Positions 1 through 10,875 of a stretch of 64,000 bases of DNA are shown one piece after another (the first letter of the stretch is position 1; each line of letters opens with the position of its first letter). The notes beneath the pieces were generated by a model. The model saw nothing but the letters and a program-made list of their open reading frames with translations. It had not been told where the DNA came from and made no database searches. A program made the position numbers and the translations under genes. This stretch comes from Puccinellia tenuiflora (taxonomy: Eukaryota; Streptophyta; Magnoliopsida; Poales; Poaceae), in the NCBI GenBank assembly GCA_012064385.1, contig QRDG01000393.1, positions 1,718,846 to 1,782,845 on the forward strand, read 5' to 3'.

Positions 1-502
1 CAGCTAACTCTTTGGTTCCGGTTAAGGCCGGCAAGAGAATAAGATGGAGGCTGACTGTACGCGAAAGACGTAAGAAACAGAAAACGTTGCCGGCTGAGAA
101 AACTCTGGCCCAACAAACCGGATCCTAACGTTGAAGTAGTGTGCATGATCCCGCTAGACGGTGAAGTGCACATGAATGGCGGCGGGAAAGGCTACAGGCG
201 AGTGTAAAATTGATCTAAGCAAAGTAAAAATATTCTCCATAATCGAAAGAACGAGCTAACCACTTCGTCATTTCGTTTCCCGCACAAAAATGCCGCCTCT
301 CGGCTCTGGAGACCTCAACCCGGACGATATGTAAAAGGTCAAGCCGGTAAACAGCACACAAAGGCGTGAACAAAAGCAGGTGCCATTCAATGTCATAAAT
401 AAAGGCTCTCAGCCGGGAGCAGATTACATAAGCAAAAGGAGGAAGTCCACAGGCGGACAACCTCGCCTACAGGCCGAGCCAGCCACAAGATAACCTAAAA
501 AG
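1..502. other. Unassigned flank downstream of the AT-hook/B3 gene
   Basis: No supported reading frame lies here. It is the 3' flank of the minus-strand gene that ends at 503. The CCGGC-rich composition matches the adjoining retroelement sequence, so it is probably the continuing non-coding interior of the same element. Confidence 0.4.
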
Positions 503-1108
503 CTAAGCGGGAGGCGGAGTCATATCGTCATCGCACTCCTCCCACTCCTTGAGGCACAGGGAGCCGTCGAATACCTTGACATAGAGGACCCCAGTCTGGC
601 ACTTCAGCTGGAAGTGGAGGATAAAGGGAGGCTCCAGGCGGAAGAACTTGGCGAAAGCTTTCCAGCCGGAGAAGAACTCAGCCTGCCCGCGAACCTTCCT
701 ACCTTCCTGGCTGACAACGACGCGAGCATGCACCTCCCAAGGCCCTTGACGGGCTCCAACCCGATGAAGAAGAAATGTGAAGGGGCCTTCCCCCTCCAGC
801 GCATCGGCGACGGCCCGAGGGAGCCACTGGATGGGCTCGTACAGCGTCAGGAGGAACTCCGAAATGGGGAACTCGTCCCAATAGACACCTGCAGGAGACT
901 CCGAGCGAGCGGGAGAGGGGCTCCGTTTTCCTCCAGCCACCGTAACGGCGGCACCTCCACCACCGCTGTGGCCAAGCTTGGGCGGTCGGCCCCTGTCGCG
1001 CTTGGCCACCGCGGCGGAGGACTCCCCGGTGTCCTTCTTCGGCGGACGACCGTGACCGCGCTTAGCCACAACGGGAGACTCCGAACCGATCTCTTTCTTC
1101 GGCGCCAT
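503..1108 (-). CDS. AT-hook / B3-like DNA-binding protein in a retroelement
   Basis: An intact 201-residue frame. I start it at the ATG at 1108-1106 (MAPKKEIG...) because a TATA box lies 63 bp upstream and the frame further upstream runs into tandem repeats. Two AT-hooks are visible, cores HGRPPKK (about residues 20-26) and RGRPPK (about 39-44); such cores bind the AT minor groove. A proline/serine linker follows. From about residue 75 to 195 the pattern resembles a plant B3 domain: LPRAVADAL, a central strand pair, FFSGWKAFAKFFRL, then LHFQL...VLYVKVFD, matching the B3 'GW..F.....L..GD.L.F' and 'V.IFD' positions. The C-terminus is acidic. It sits on the same strand as the decayed extra ORF at 2260-5514, separated by tandem repeats. 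I infer a retroelement accessory gene acting in the nucleus. A captured host gene is the alternative. Confidence 0.6.
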   Translation of the reverse strand: MAPKKEIGSESPVVAKRGHGRPPKKDTGESSAAVAKRDRGRPPKLGHSGGGGAAVTVAGGKRSPSPARSESPAGVYWDEFPISEFLLTLYEPIQWLPRAVADALEGEGPFTFLLHRVGARQGPWEVHARVVVSQEGRKVRGQAEFFSGWKAFAKFFRLEPPFILHFQLKCQTGVLYVKVFDGSLCLKEWEECDDDMTPPPA

Positions 1109-1170
1109 ACTTGGATGAGGGGGAGCAAAGTGAAGGAGAAGATGAAGAAAGGAAAACGCACCCGCTCCGC

Positions 1171-1180
1171 TATTTATAAG
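1171..1180 (-). promoter_or_regulatory. TATA box of the AT-hook/B3 gene
   Basis: On the minus strand this reads CTTATAAATA, 63 bp before the ATG. A pyrimidine-rich leader (roughly 1110-1150) follows, as in plant RNA polymerase II promoters. It suggests an internal promoter separate from the LTR. The start site itself cannot be seen. Confidence 0.55.
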
Positions 1181-1303
1181 GGGACCCGAGGGTAGCACAA
1201 CCGTCAGACCACGCCTCTGGGCGACACGTGGCCACTGACACAAAAGACGGCGAAGCTGAGGAGGCAAAAAGCACAGCGCAGGATCAAGGCGGCCAAAGAA
1301 AAA

Positions 1304-2010
1304 ATCCCGGGGGTTGCGCAGCCGGCAAGCCGGCTCCACAGACCCGGACGTACATCTACAACACCCCGAGTCACGGACTTGGGGGCTGCCACGCCGTCAG
1401 CCGGCAGAAAAATTCCCGGGGGCTGCGCAGCCGGCAAGCCGGCTCCACAGACCCGGACGCACATCTACAACACCCCGAGTCACGGACTCGGGCTGCCACG
1501 CCGTCAGCCGGCAGAATATTCCCGGGGGCTGCGCAGCCGCCAAGCCTACTCCGCAGACCCGGACGCACATCTACAACACCCCGAGTCACGGACTCGGGGG
1601 CTACCATGCCGTCAGCCGGCAGACAAATTCCCGGGGGCTGCGCAGCCGGCAAGCCGGCTCCGCAGACCCGGACGCACATCTACAACACCCCGAGTCACGG
1701 ACTCGGGGGCTGCCACGCCGTCAGCCGGCAGAATATTCCCGGGGGCTGCGCAGCCGCCAAGCCGGCTCCGCAGACCCGGACGCAAATCTACAACACCCCG
1801 AGTCACGGACTCAGGGGCTGCCACGCCGTCAGCCGGCAGAATATTCCCGGGGGCTGCGCAGCCACCAAGCCGCCTCCGCAAACCCGGACGCAAATCTACA
1901 ACACCCCGAGTCACGGACTCGGGGGCTGCAACACCGTCAGCCGGCAGAAAAATACCCGGGGGCTGCGCAGCCGCCAAGCCAGCCTCGCACACCCGGACGA
2001 TCAACTACCC
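1304..2010. repeat. 108-bp tandem array, about 6.5 copies, each with a hairpin
   Basis: Units start with CCCGGGGG at 1306, 1415, 1521, 1630, 1738, 1846 and 1955, giving periods of 106-109 bp. Each unit carries a GCGCAGCC segment and a perfect inverted repeat (CCCCGAGTC, ACG loop, GACTCGGGG), with small variants in some copies. Copies 5 and 6 share AATATTCCCGGG spacers, so units were probably duplicated in blocks. The array lies just upstream of the TATA box of the 503-1108 gene. The open frames running through it follow the repeat period and are not taken as genes. Confidence 0.9.
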
Positions 2011-2259
2011 GGCGAAAGAAAGTACAAGATGAGTGAGAGACATAAAATTTCGACCCGGCTCGATGCTCAAGCCGGCCCAAAATTCGGGGGCTAGACATGG
2101 TGATCATCATCACCAAGATGGACACAAATCTTGACACGAAGGCAGTAATTAATAACAGAGAAACAGATCCATATTACAACAAGTAGCAGATCAAACTAGT
2201 CATCAATTCAAAACAGCAAGTTCTACATGTACGCCCGGCATTCCAGGGGAGCAAGCAAA
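2011..2259. other. Spacer between the extra ORF and the tandem array
   Basis: 3' flank of the minus-strand pseudogene, with no supported gene. It includes short GATCATCATC-type simple sequence and an AT-richer stretch. It probably holds the transcript end, but I see no clear polyadenylation signal. Confidence 0.35.
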
Positions 2260-5200
2260 TTAAGGAACAGCAGCATCGGTGGCGGCAGCGCTGCCGGCTC
2301 CAGTGTCTTCAGTCGGCCGTGCCGTCGTGGACGGCTCGGCAGGCACCAACGCCGTCAAATCTACCACCTCGGCAATTCGCCTTGAAGGCATCTGGATCTC
2401 CGGATGAAGACTCGCAAGAGTCGTTCCTGTGCGGAAGCCACCCACCAGCATACTCATCTGCACGCTTGGATAACATGACTTCACCAAGGCCAACGCCATG
2501 TCGGTGCTTCCACGCGCCGCCATCTCCACCTGTTCGTCGATGCCGGCTGGCGCCCCTTCAAGCCGGATGGACAGGTCGTGGAGAGCGGTTGGCAAGGGAG
2601 CATCTGGCCATAAGTTCTCGAGGACGCCGTCGGCCGCTTCCTTCAGCCGTTTGAGTTCTTGGCTAAATCGGAGCAGACGGGAGGAGGCAGTCGGCGCAGA
2701 CCCAGCGGCGGCACCAGAAGACTCCGGCCGTGAGCGTGCCGAGGCAGCGTCTTTCTGAATTTGTGCATCCACCTCGGGGTAAAAGCCTGCATTTCAAGCC
2801 AGTGAGGCCGAGTAGAAGACCCCAAGCAAGAAATCAAAGAGAAAAAGACATCATTTACCAAGGATAAGCTCGTTTACACGCTCAACCTCCCTAATCAGGC
2901 CGTCCACTAGTTGCTCATGCTCAAGTTCACGCGCCTTGGCCGCCTGGATGATCTGATCATTCGTGTCGATGGACTCCTTCAGCTGGCTCCTCAGTTCATC
3001 CGCATTCTTCCGGAGACACTCGACTTCGCCCTGCCTCCGCTGCTCTGCTTCCTGCAGTTTCTTCGCCTCCTCGCCCAGCCGGACGACCTCCAGCGGCGCT
3101 CCTCCAACACCTTCTCTGCCGTTTGGAGATCGGCCTTGACCAGTGCCAGAGCAGAGTCCTTCTTCTTCAGCTACCTCTCCAGGCCGGCGCGGGAGGTGGT
3201 GTCGCCTGAAGAGGCCGGATCATCATCAAATCAAGCCGCACAAGAAAAATACAAGGCTCCAAGAAGGAAAATGCGACCGAGAAGGAAAGCCGAACCTTTG
3301 GCCGCCTCGAGCTCTCGCTTGAGCATCGTCGCCTCCTTAGCCGCCTCGGCGAAGCCATACTCTATCGAGGAGCGGAGCAACGCGATGTTGGCCAGGTTCT
3401 CCTGAGCCTTTTGCTCCACCAGTGCGGCGAGGGGGAACTTCCCCGATGCATCGGGCTGAGCCGGCACTGGCTCGGAATATGGAGGAGAGCCCACTAGAGT
3501 TGATTGACGAGGGCCAGGAAGCAAAGCCGTCGCCCCCGCTATGGCCTTGTCCTTGGTCGTCTCGACCACGGACGCAGAAGGAGTGGGGAAGGCGAGGATT
3601 CCGGCCCCGGCGCCGGGCCGAGGAACTGTCTCGAAGGCATCCGCCGACGCCTCGGCACCGCTGCCAGAAACCGGAGGGTCGAAGTCGACCACGAGGGGAG
3701 CCGCGTCGGTTGGCTCCCGGCTGTCCGGCTCCACGTCCGCCATCGCCATCTCCGCCTCTGGAGGCGGACCAGCCGCTTGCATCACAGGGGCCTCGGGAGC
3801 AGGCCCCGAGGCCGGTTCCACCACCATGCTGGTTGCCGCCACCACGGTCGAGAGTGGCACCCTGCAAGACGAAGAAAGCGTCACCCACAAGGAGTATAGA
3901 CTGCAAGATTTCCGCCTCAAGGCAAAGGCTTACCCATCGCGTGTGCCCAACTCCACGGGCTTCCTCCTCTTCAAGCGCTTTGGCGGAGGAGCCGGCGTAT
4001 CGTCGGGCAGGCGCTTCACGCCAACGAAAGGCGTTTCTCCGCCCTTCACAAGGACGGCAAGGTCATCAGCTAGCCGCTTCGCGGGAGCCGGTGTCATTTC
4101 GACCTCAGCGCCAGCCTCCGCGGTCTTCCTGGTGTCCGCCTCCGCTCCCGCCTTCGCCTCGGCCTCCCTTGAAGCCACAAGCTGCGCCACGGTCATCTTG
4201 GCGTCCATCGCCTCTCGGATCAAATCCGCCTGCGCCAGTTCCGCATAAATAGCCTTTTCCATATCCTCAATACTCAAGTCAAAATCAGGATCAACGGCAA
4301 GAGTAGGATTAACCACCTGGGCGCTGGTCCCACCAGCAAGAGCTTCCGGCCTCTCCGCTTCCTCCTCCTTCTGCCTCGCTGCGATTTTAGCCACGGCTTC
4401 CTCCACGATAGCATCAACCTTCTTCTCCACTGTCGATTTCCCAGCGGGCGTCAAGCCGGCCGTGGTCGGCCGGCTGAACACTGAAGAAAGCTTTTTCGCG
4501 GGGAGTGCACCCCGCATTATGAACGAGCCGCCTCGCGGGCGGATGCTCTCGCCCGCGTATGAATCGGCGGCCGCCTTCGACCGCCTCTCCTTTGCGATCT
4601 GGGGGGAGGACAACGATCGAGCCTTCCGGACGCTCGCCTCCAGCTCCTTTGTCCTGCGGCTGGACACGCCTGGCTTGGAGGCTGGCACGGAAGAAGAACC
4701 CTCAGAGTCCGGTTCGGAGCTACTGGAGAGATTGACAAATACTCGCACGCCCCCGCCGCTGTTTTGTTCGGCGAATTCGGGCGCGGGAGACTTACCACGG
4801 GAAACCGGAGCCGGCGCCGCCTTGCCGGGCTCCAAGTCCGGACCCCCGCCGGTGGCCCGGTCAGAATCGGAGTCGGCCGCAGCGGGGCTCGCCGCGGCGC
4901 GACCACTATCGTCATCGTCCTCGACATCGGCGCCATCAGCGCCATCAGACAACTCCGTGGAGTCGTTGTGCCTAACCGACCGCTTCCCCGCGTCAGAGGC
5001 AACGGGGGAATCGTCACCCGCCTCGGCATCCGAGGCGGTCTCTTCACTGTCCGCCTCTCCATCAGAGGCACTCTCTTCGCTAGGGGCCGCCTGCTCCTTC
5101 GGGGGGGGACTGGGCTGGTCCGCCCGAAGACGACGTCAATGTCTTCGGCCCTCTGAAGATCGCAAATCTACAAAGACATGCCAACCGGATAAGTACCCAG

Positions 5201-5514
5201 CCGGCTCGAAGGAACACAAGACAAGAAAAGGCAAAAGGAACTAACCACCGGAGCGCGTCGCGCGCGAGAAAACGGCTCCACGCCGAACTGCCATTTCCGC
5301 GCAATCCCGTCGGTGATCACTTGGCCGGCCCAGCGCCACAACTCGCTCAACTCCAAGACCTCCGTGCAAGCCCAGTGGGATCCCGGAGACCCGAATAGAA
5401 GCACATCTTGTGCACCCAAGCCTGCAGCGGGTACACCCGCCTAGCCAGCCAGGCCAGTGTCAGGTCCCTGGAGGTCAGCCCGCCTGCGATCAGGTCCTTC
5501 ACCCGAGCCGTCAC
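2260..5514 (-). pseudogene. Decayed intron-containing extra ORF ('putative gypsy type transposon' family)
   Basis: Minus strand. The N-terminus is cut off by the LTR at 5515. It opens with LARRVYPLQAWVHKMCFYSG, a pattern I know from the grass Transposase_28 / 'putative gypsy type transposon' proteins. An acidic Ser/Asp/Glu-rich region (about 5080-4850), a charged middle and a coiled coil (about 3170-2870) follow; the C-terminus contains KSCYPSVQM. Four GT-AG introns restore the frame: 5168-5245 (or 5153-5245), 3862-3933, 3206-3295 and 2787-2858. Lesions: a frameshift near 5370, an indel at the eight-G run 5101-5108, an in-frame TAG at 3171-3173 and a frameshift near 3095. Normal stop at 2260. 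These proteins have no proven activity; I make no catalytic claim. Confidence 0.65.
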
Positions 5515-8411
5515 TGTAGCGCCCCGACCCCAGAGATATACAGTGAAACGTTGTGTAACCGGTCATGCTACACAATCTAGGGTTACTGGGTTTACCAATC
5601 CCAGGCCAAAACACATTGGCAGGCGTGCTCGGAATACATCATCGGCACACAACACCCCGATCATGCCATAAGCTCAGACCTCGCTTTCATGTATAGCTAA
5701 GAGACCAAGACTGTGCAACAACTGGCTCATCACAGACTCTACGACACAAGAGATCATAGTTCAACTCATATATGAGAAAGATAGCAAATATCACAATCAG
5801 AGGTCGCAGACCCATCATTACATCAAGCGGAAAGCAAATATAGTTGTCTAACAACAAGATCCAAATTATGGCCTGAGAGGCCTACAATAACATATCCCAG
5901 CCAGCCTGTTCCGAAACGTCCCAATCTGCCACCTGGGAACCCCAGACTACTCGTCGATGTCGATAAAGAACCCACCTTCCAGTCCGGTGGCGTCCTCCTC
6001 TAAAACAAATAATAATCAACAAAGCAAGGCTGAGTACGACGTACTCGCAAGAATTAGTAGGGCGATATAGGCCCGATGCTGACGGAGGCTCTAATACTGT
6101 ATAATGTAGCTGGTTTTTCATAAAGCTAGTTTTCCATTTTCAAAGACATCAGGACCCTTTGCATCGTCTACTCAGAATGTTTCCGAAAAGGGATAAGAGA
6201 GTAAACTTTCATCTGTGGTTCTCAATGAACCCTTTTGTAACCAGAAGCACCTCATCTCCACCAAGGCACTCCCTCGAATCACCCTCGAGGAAATGAACCT
6301 TTACCACACGTTGATTATGCAACCTCTAGCTGCCATATCAATTAAGTTAATGTTCTCTATGATCTTATCGTCTATTCCCAAGTTGTCCATAACCGCGGAC
6401 ACGACTTTTCGAAAAGATTAAACCCTGCAGGGGTGTACTGTTTTTATCCATTGGTACCGTCCGACCCCTTGCCTATACAATTAGCTCTCTTCCGGGGAAA
6501 GCCGGCAGGGCGGGCGCGGTTAAACCTTTACCTCGCATGAGACTATCCAAGGGTCATCATGACGACAGGACAAGTTCAGTGCCTATTTCAACACCCTGCC
6601 CCATCGCCACTCCTATCACCGCCATCGTCATCACATCATCATCATCATCATCACCGACCACACACTCGCAAATGGAAAGCGCAAACTAGAGGACCCTTGG
6701 ATACGCCCGCACAAGTTATTCAGTTAGTAAGGGGCCCATACCCCCACCGTTGGTAGCACGCTAGTCTTGGTTCAAGAGGTACAGAACTCGCACCTAGGGG
6801 CAGGAACGCGACAAAACACCATCCCAGATGGCAACTCATCCCAGCCTTCTTAGCAGTTTAATTAAGCATCACATGTATCCACCACGCCCGAATCATTCCA
6901 TCAACAACATCAATATGGAATTAATCAACGGACATAACTAGCATACGACTAAGCATGGCTAAGCATAGCTAAGCATATAAATACATCCATTATATCTTTG
7001 TCTCCGGCCAACACATCAAACCTATGGTTCATCGGAGGGGAGACATGTGATGGTTCGGGAAGACATGCATTTGTAGGATACTCTAAATCTTGACCAAAGA
7101 GGCATTTGAATTGCATGCAGTATTATGGTGGATAAAATAAGTTTGTAAAACAATAGGATGCTAGATATCAAGAAGGTTAGGTTAGTTCTTGCCTTGCTGA
7201 TAGTACTGGGCGCGTTGATCGTCGAGGTATTGTGGTGGAACCTCGACTCCTGAATCTATCGAAACACAACAGTAACGGAAACGAAATAAATAACACGAAT
7301 ACAAGGTGCAATGCACAATCATGATGAGACGGTCAATTTATGCATTGAAATCATATTGGGCATGTCCCACAAGTTAAATGGAACCCCTAAAATAAATATT
7401 GCAATTAACGGGTAAAAACTCCATACTTAACTTAGTGAATTGCATTATTATCCAAAATGTCCAGTACTAAATTATGGATCCTAAATGCATGAAAATGACA
7501 TTATTAGATAGATATTGTCCTACTGATCATTTTGGTACTTCGTTTGCAATTTCCCGATTAACGATGAAGAAATGGTGATTTAAACGGTTATGCGATTTAA
7601 ATCGTTTAACCAATTCAAAAATGACCTTAAAGGAAAAGTTATTTGCTTACTGTAATATTAGCATAGATAGATAGCATTTGCTTTTCTGATCATTTTGGTA
7701 TATCATTTGCAATTTTTGGATCAAAGTTCATCAAGTTATGATATTTTTAATAATGGATTTAATTCTGTCATTTCTGTTTTTATTAAATAAAGGCAATTTA
7801 TTTTGGCCAATTAGTTTAACCAATGGCACTAACAGATAGGCATTTCTCTCCTAAGCAAAATGACATATTATTTGCATTTTTTGGACTTACGGTTCAAAAG
7901 ATATGGAATTTCAAAGTTTGAATCAATTTTCTGTTATTTGTTTTAATTCCAGAAAATAGCACCTAAACGTTTTTCACCGTGGGACTGGCTAGCCCGTGAG
8001 ACAGACGGGTGGGGCAGCAGCCACGCTGGCACGCCACGTCGGCCAGCGGCCCACATGCAGGTTTGACCGACGGGGACGGCCAGGACCGGCGCGACGCGCG
8101 CGGTGACCGGCGGCAAGCCGCGGATCGACTCGTCGATTGCGCGCGTTAGGCATCCAGGAAGGGGCCGCATTGTGCTCAGCACGGCGAGGGGAACTGGGTG
8201 GTGGCGCTAGGGACCCTATGGTCGCCGGGAAGTGCACCGGTGACGAGCTACGCGGAGACTTCGGTTCGGCCTACTGCTAAACGGCGAACCAGAGGGGGAG
8301 AGAGAGAAAGAAGAGGTCCGGGAGGACCGTGAGCTCACCCTGAGCGTGTGGGTGTGCTCGGCGGAGGCGGAGGCGGAGGCGGAGGAGCTGGACGGCTCCG
8401 GATTTGAGCTC
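5515..8411 (-). repeat. R1 left (3') LTR, outer segment
   Basis: Begins TGTAGCGCCCCG and parallels 16261-17700 with roughly 1-2% differences by eye. It carries the conserved stem-loop (6032-6046) and the palindrome block (6385-6434). From about 6940 it continues into the GC-rich part of the LTR and stops abruptly at GAGCTC before the N. It lacks about 130 bp (counterpart 9237-9362) present in the next segment, so it is a distinct LTR copy and not an exact duplicate. Confidence 0.85.
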
Positions 8412-8412
8412 N
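8412..8412. other. Ambiguous base / probable assembly join inside the LTR
   Basis: The only N in the window. The sequence jumps from the GC-rich part of the LTR (ending GAGCTC) back to ATACGACTAAGC, already seen near 6943, so about 1.5 kb of LTR occurs twice around this base. Confidence 0.85.
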
Positions 8413-10839
8413 ATACGACTAAGCATGGCTAAGCATAGCTAAGCATATATACATCCATTATATCTTTGTCTCCGGCCAACACATCAAACCTATGGTTCAT
8501 AGTAGGGGAGACATGTGATGGTTCGGGAAGACATGCATTTGTAGGATACTCTAAATCTTGACCAAAAAGGCATTTGAATCGCATGCAGTATTATGGTGGA
8601 TAAAATAAGTTTGTAAAACAAGAGGCTGCTAGATGCCAAGAAGGTTAGGTTAGTTCTTGCCTTGCTGATAGTACTGGGCGCGTTGATCGTCGAGGTATTG
8701 TGGTGGAACCTCGACTCCTAAATCTAACGAAACACAACAATAACGGAACAAAATAAATAACATGAATACAAGGTGCAATGCACAATCATGATGAGATGGT
8801 CAATTTATGCACTGTAATCACATTGGGCATGTCCCACAAGTTAAATGGAACCCTAAATTAAATATCGTAATTAACGGGTCAAAACTCCATATTTAACTTA
8901 GTGAATTGCATTATTATCCAAAATTTCCATCTATACATGAAAATGACATTATTAGATAGATATTGTCCTACTGATCATTTTGGTACTTCGTTTGCAATTT
9001 TCCGATTAACGATGAAGAAATGGTGATTTAAACGGTTATGCGATTTAAATCATTTTAACCAATTCGAAAATGACCTTAAAGGAAAAGTATTTGCTTACTT
9101 TAATATTAGCATAGATAGATAGCATTTTCTTTGCTGGTCATTTTGGTATATCATTTGCAATTTTTGGATCAAAATTCATCAAGTTATGATATTTTTAATA
9201 ATGGATTTAATTCTGCCATTTTATTTATTTTTAATAAACAGCAGCAATATTAAATCTAAATTCTCTCAAATTACATAAATTGGTAGATCATTGTTCATTG
9301 AACATTTTGAGAGCTTATTCATATATTTTGGATGAGTAGAACTCAAGTTATGCAATTTATAAAATTGGATTTAAATCCGCCATTTCTGTTTTATTAAATA
9401 AAGGCAATTTATTTGGCCAATTAGTTTAACCAATGGCACTAACAGATAGGCATTTCTCTCCTGAGCAAAATGACATATTATTTGCATTTTTTGGACTTAC
9501 GGTTCAAAATATATGGAATTTCAAAGTTTGAATCCATTTTCTGTTATTTGTTTTAATTCCAGAAAATAGCACCTAAACGTTTTTCACCGTGGGGCTGGCT
9601 AGCCCGTGAGAGAGACGGGTGGGGCAGTAGCCATGCTGGCACGCCACGTCGGCCAGCGGCCCACATGCAGGTTTGACCGACGGGGACGGCCAGGACCGGC
9701 GCGACGTGCGCGGTGACCGGCGGCAAGCCGCGGATCGACTCGTCGATTGCGCGTGTTAGGGATCCAGGACGGGGCCGCATTGCGCTCAGCATGGCGAGGG
9801 GAACTGGGTGGCGGCGCTAGGGACCCTATGGTCGCCGGGAGTGCACCGGCGACGAGCTACGGCGGAGGCTTCGGTTCGGTCTACGGCTAAACGGCGAACC
9901 AGAGGGGGAGAGAGAGAAAGGAGAGGTCCGGGAGGACCGTGAGCTCACCCTGAGCGCGTGGGTGTGCTCGGCGGAGGAGGAGGAGCTCGGACGGCGCCGG
10001 ATTTGAGCTCGGACGCAGGGGTGGTGGCGGCGGAGATGTTTTGATTCGCGCGAATGGCGGCGTCCTAGCACACACGACTCGGGGAGGAGGTAGAGGAGAG
10101 CACGGTGGCTCTTCTGCCCCAGGCCGATCTGCTCCGGGTGGTCTCCAACGTCGGTGGTGAGCGGCGGCGGTTCGGTAGTCGGCGGCCATGCTCCGCTCGA
10201 TCTAGGGTTTCGGCAAAGGGGAAAAAAGGAGGGGGAGGAGGAGCATGTGGTCGAGGGGGTCCTCTTTAGTCTCCATGGGGGCCAGGGAGACGAGGGAGCG
10301 ACGGTGGAGGCCATGGTGGGGCGCGGCCATGGCGCACTGTCGCCACAGGGGAAAGGGATGACAGGTGGGTCCCCCTGTCAGGGATCTCTCTTTTTCTTTT
10401 TCCATTTTTCAGAAACTAGCAGACTTTAGGTATTTAATTGAGGCCCTTAATTAATTTTTAAAATTCTGGAAAAATTCACAGAGCCAATATATATTATTTT
10501 GAACCTGTGATAAATTTGAAGCCCATTTGAAAAACATTTCATGTGGTAACATTTCAGAATTTGCTCTCTTGCAATTTAGGGCTTTATCCAAATATTTGAA
10601 TTTGCAAATGCTTTAAATTTGGCAACAATTATATTTGTAGTTGTTGGAACTTCCTGGACAATATGAGAATTTAAATTGAGAGTTTGTTCATCATTCACAT
10701 CATCATATTGGTTTCTTATTTGTTGCCTCCTTATTATTTCATGTGAAGCAAATATGGATGAGGGATGCCATGATGCAATTGAGATGCAAAAGTGAAAATT
10801 TTACTCATATTTTCAGGTACCAAAAGTGGGGCTGTTACA
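8413..10839 (-). repeat. R1 left (3') LTR, inner segment
   Basis: Repeats the LTR from about position 6943 onward and then runs to the true inner end, ...GGGGCTGTTACA. It parallels 17690-20130. Read on the minus strand it contains the LTR start TGTAACAGCCCC, the GC-rich island (about 10330-9590) and a telo-box AAACCCTAG near 10200. Confidence 0.85.
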
Positions 10840-10874
10840 ACTCTACCCCCCTTACAGGAATCTCGTCCCGAGAT
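10840..10874 (-). promoter_or_regulatory. R1 polypurine tract and preceding stem-loop
   Basis: Minus strand: a perfect 6-bp stem-loop ATCTCGGGACGAGAT (10874-10860), a short spacer, then the purine tract AAGGGGGGTAGAGT directly against the LTR. The tract is the expected primer for plus-strand DNA synthesis. Confidence 0.8.
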
Positions 10875-10875
10875 T

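Noticed and set aside
1109..1339. Upstream extension of the AT-hook/B3 frame to 278 codons
   Set aside because: The extension runs back through the TATA box into the tandem array; the start at 1108 fits the promoter and the AT-hook start better.
1304..2010. CRISPR-like regular array
   Set aside because: The whole 108-bp unit is repeated with no unique spacers, in plant retroelement sequence; it is an ordinary tandem repeat.
6625..6660. Poly-His coding tract
   Set aside because: A (CAT)n microsatellite inside the LTR, with changed length at 17370 and 50392; no gene context.
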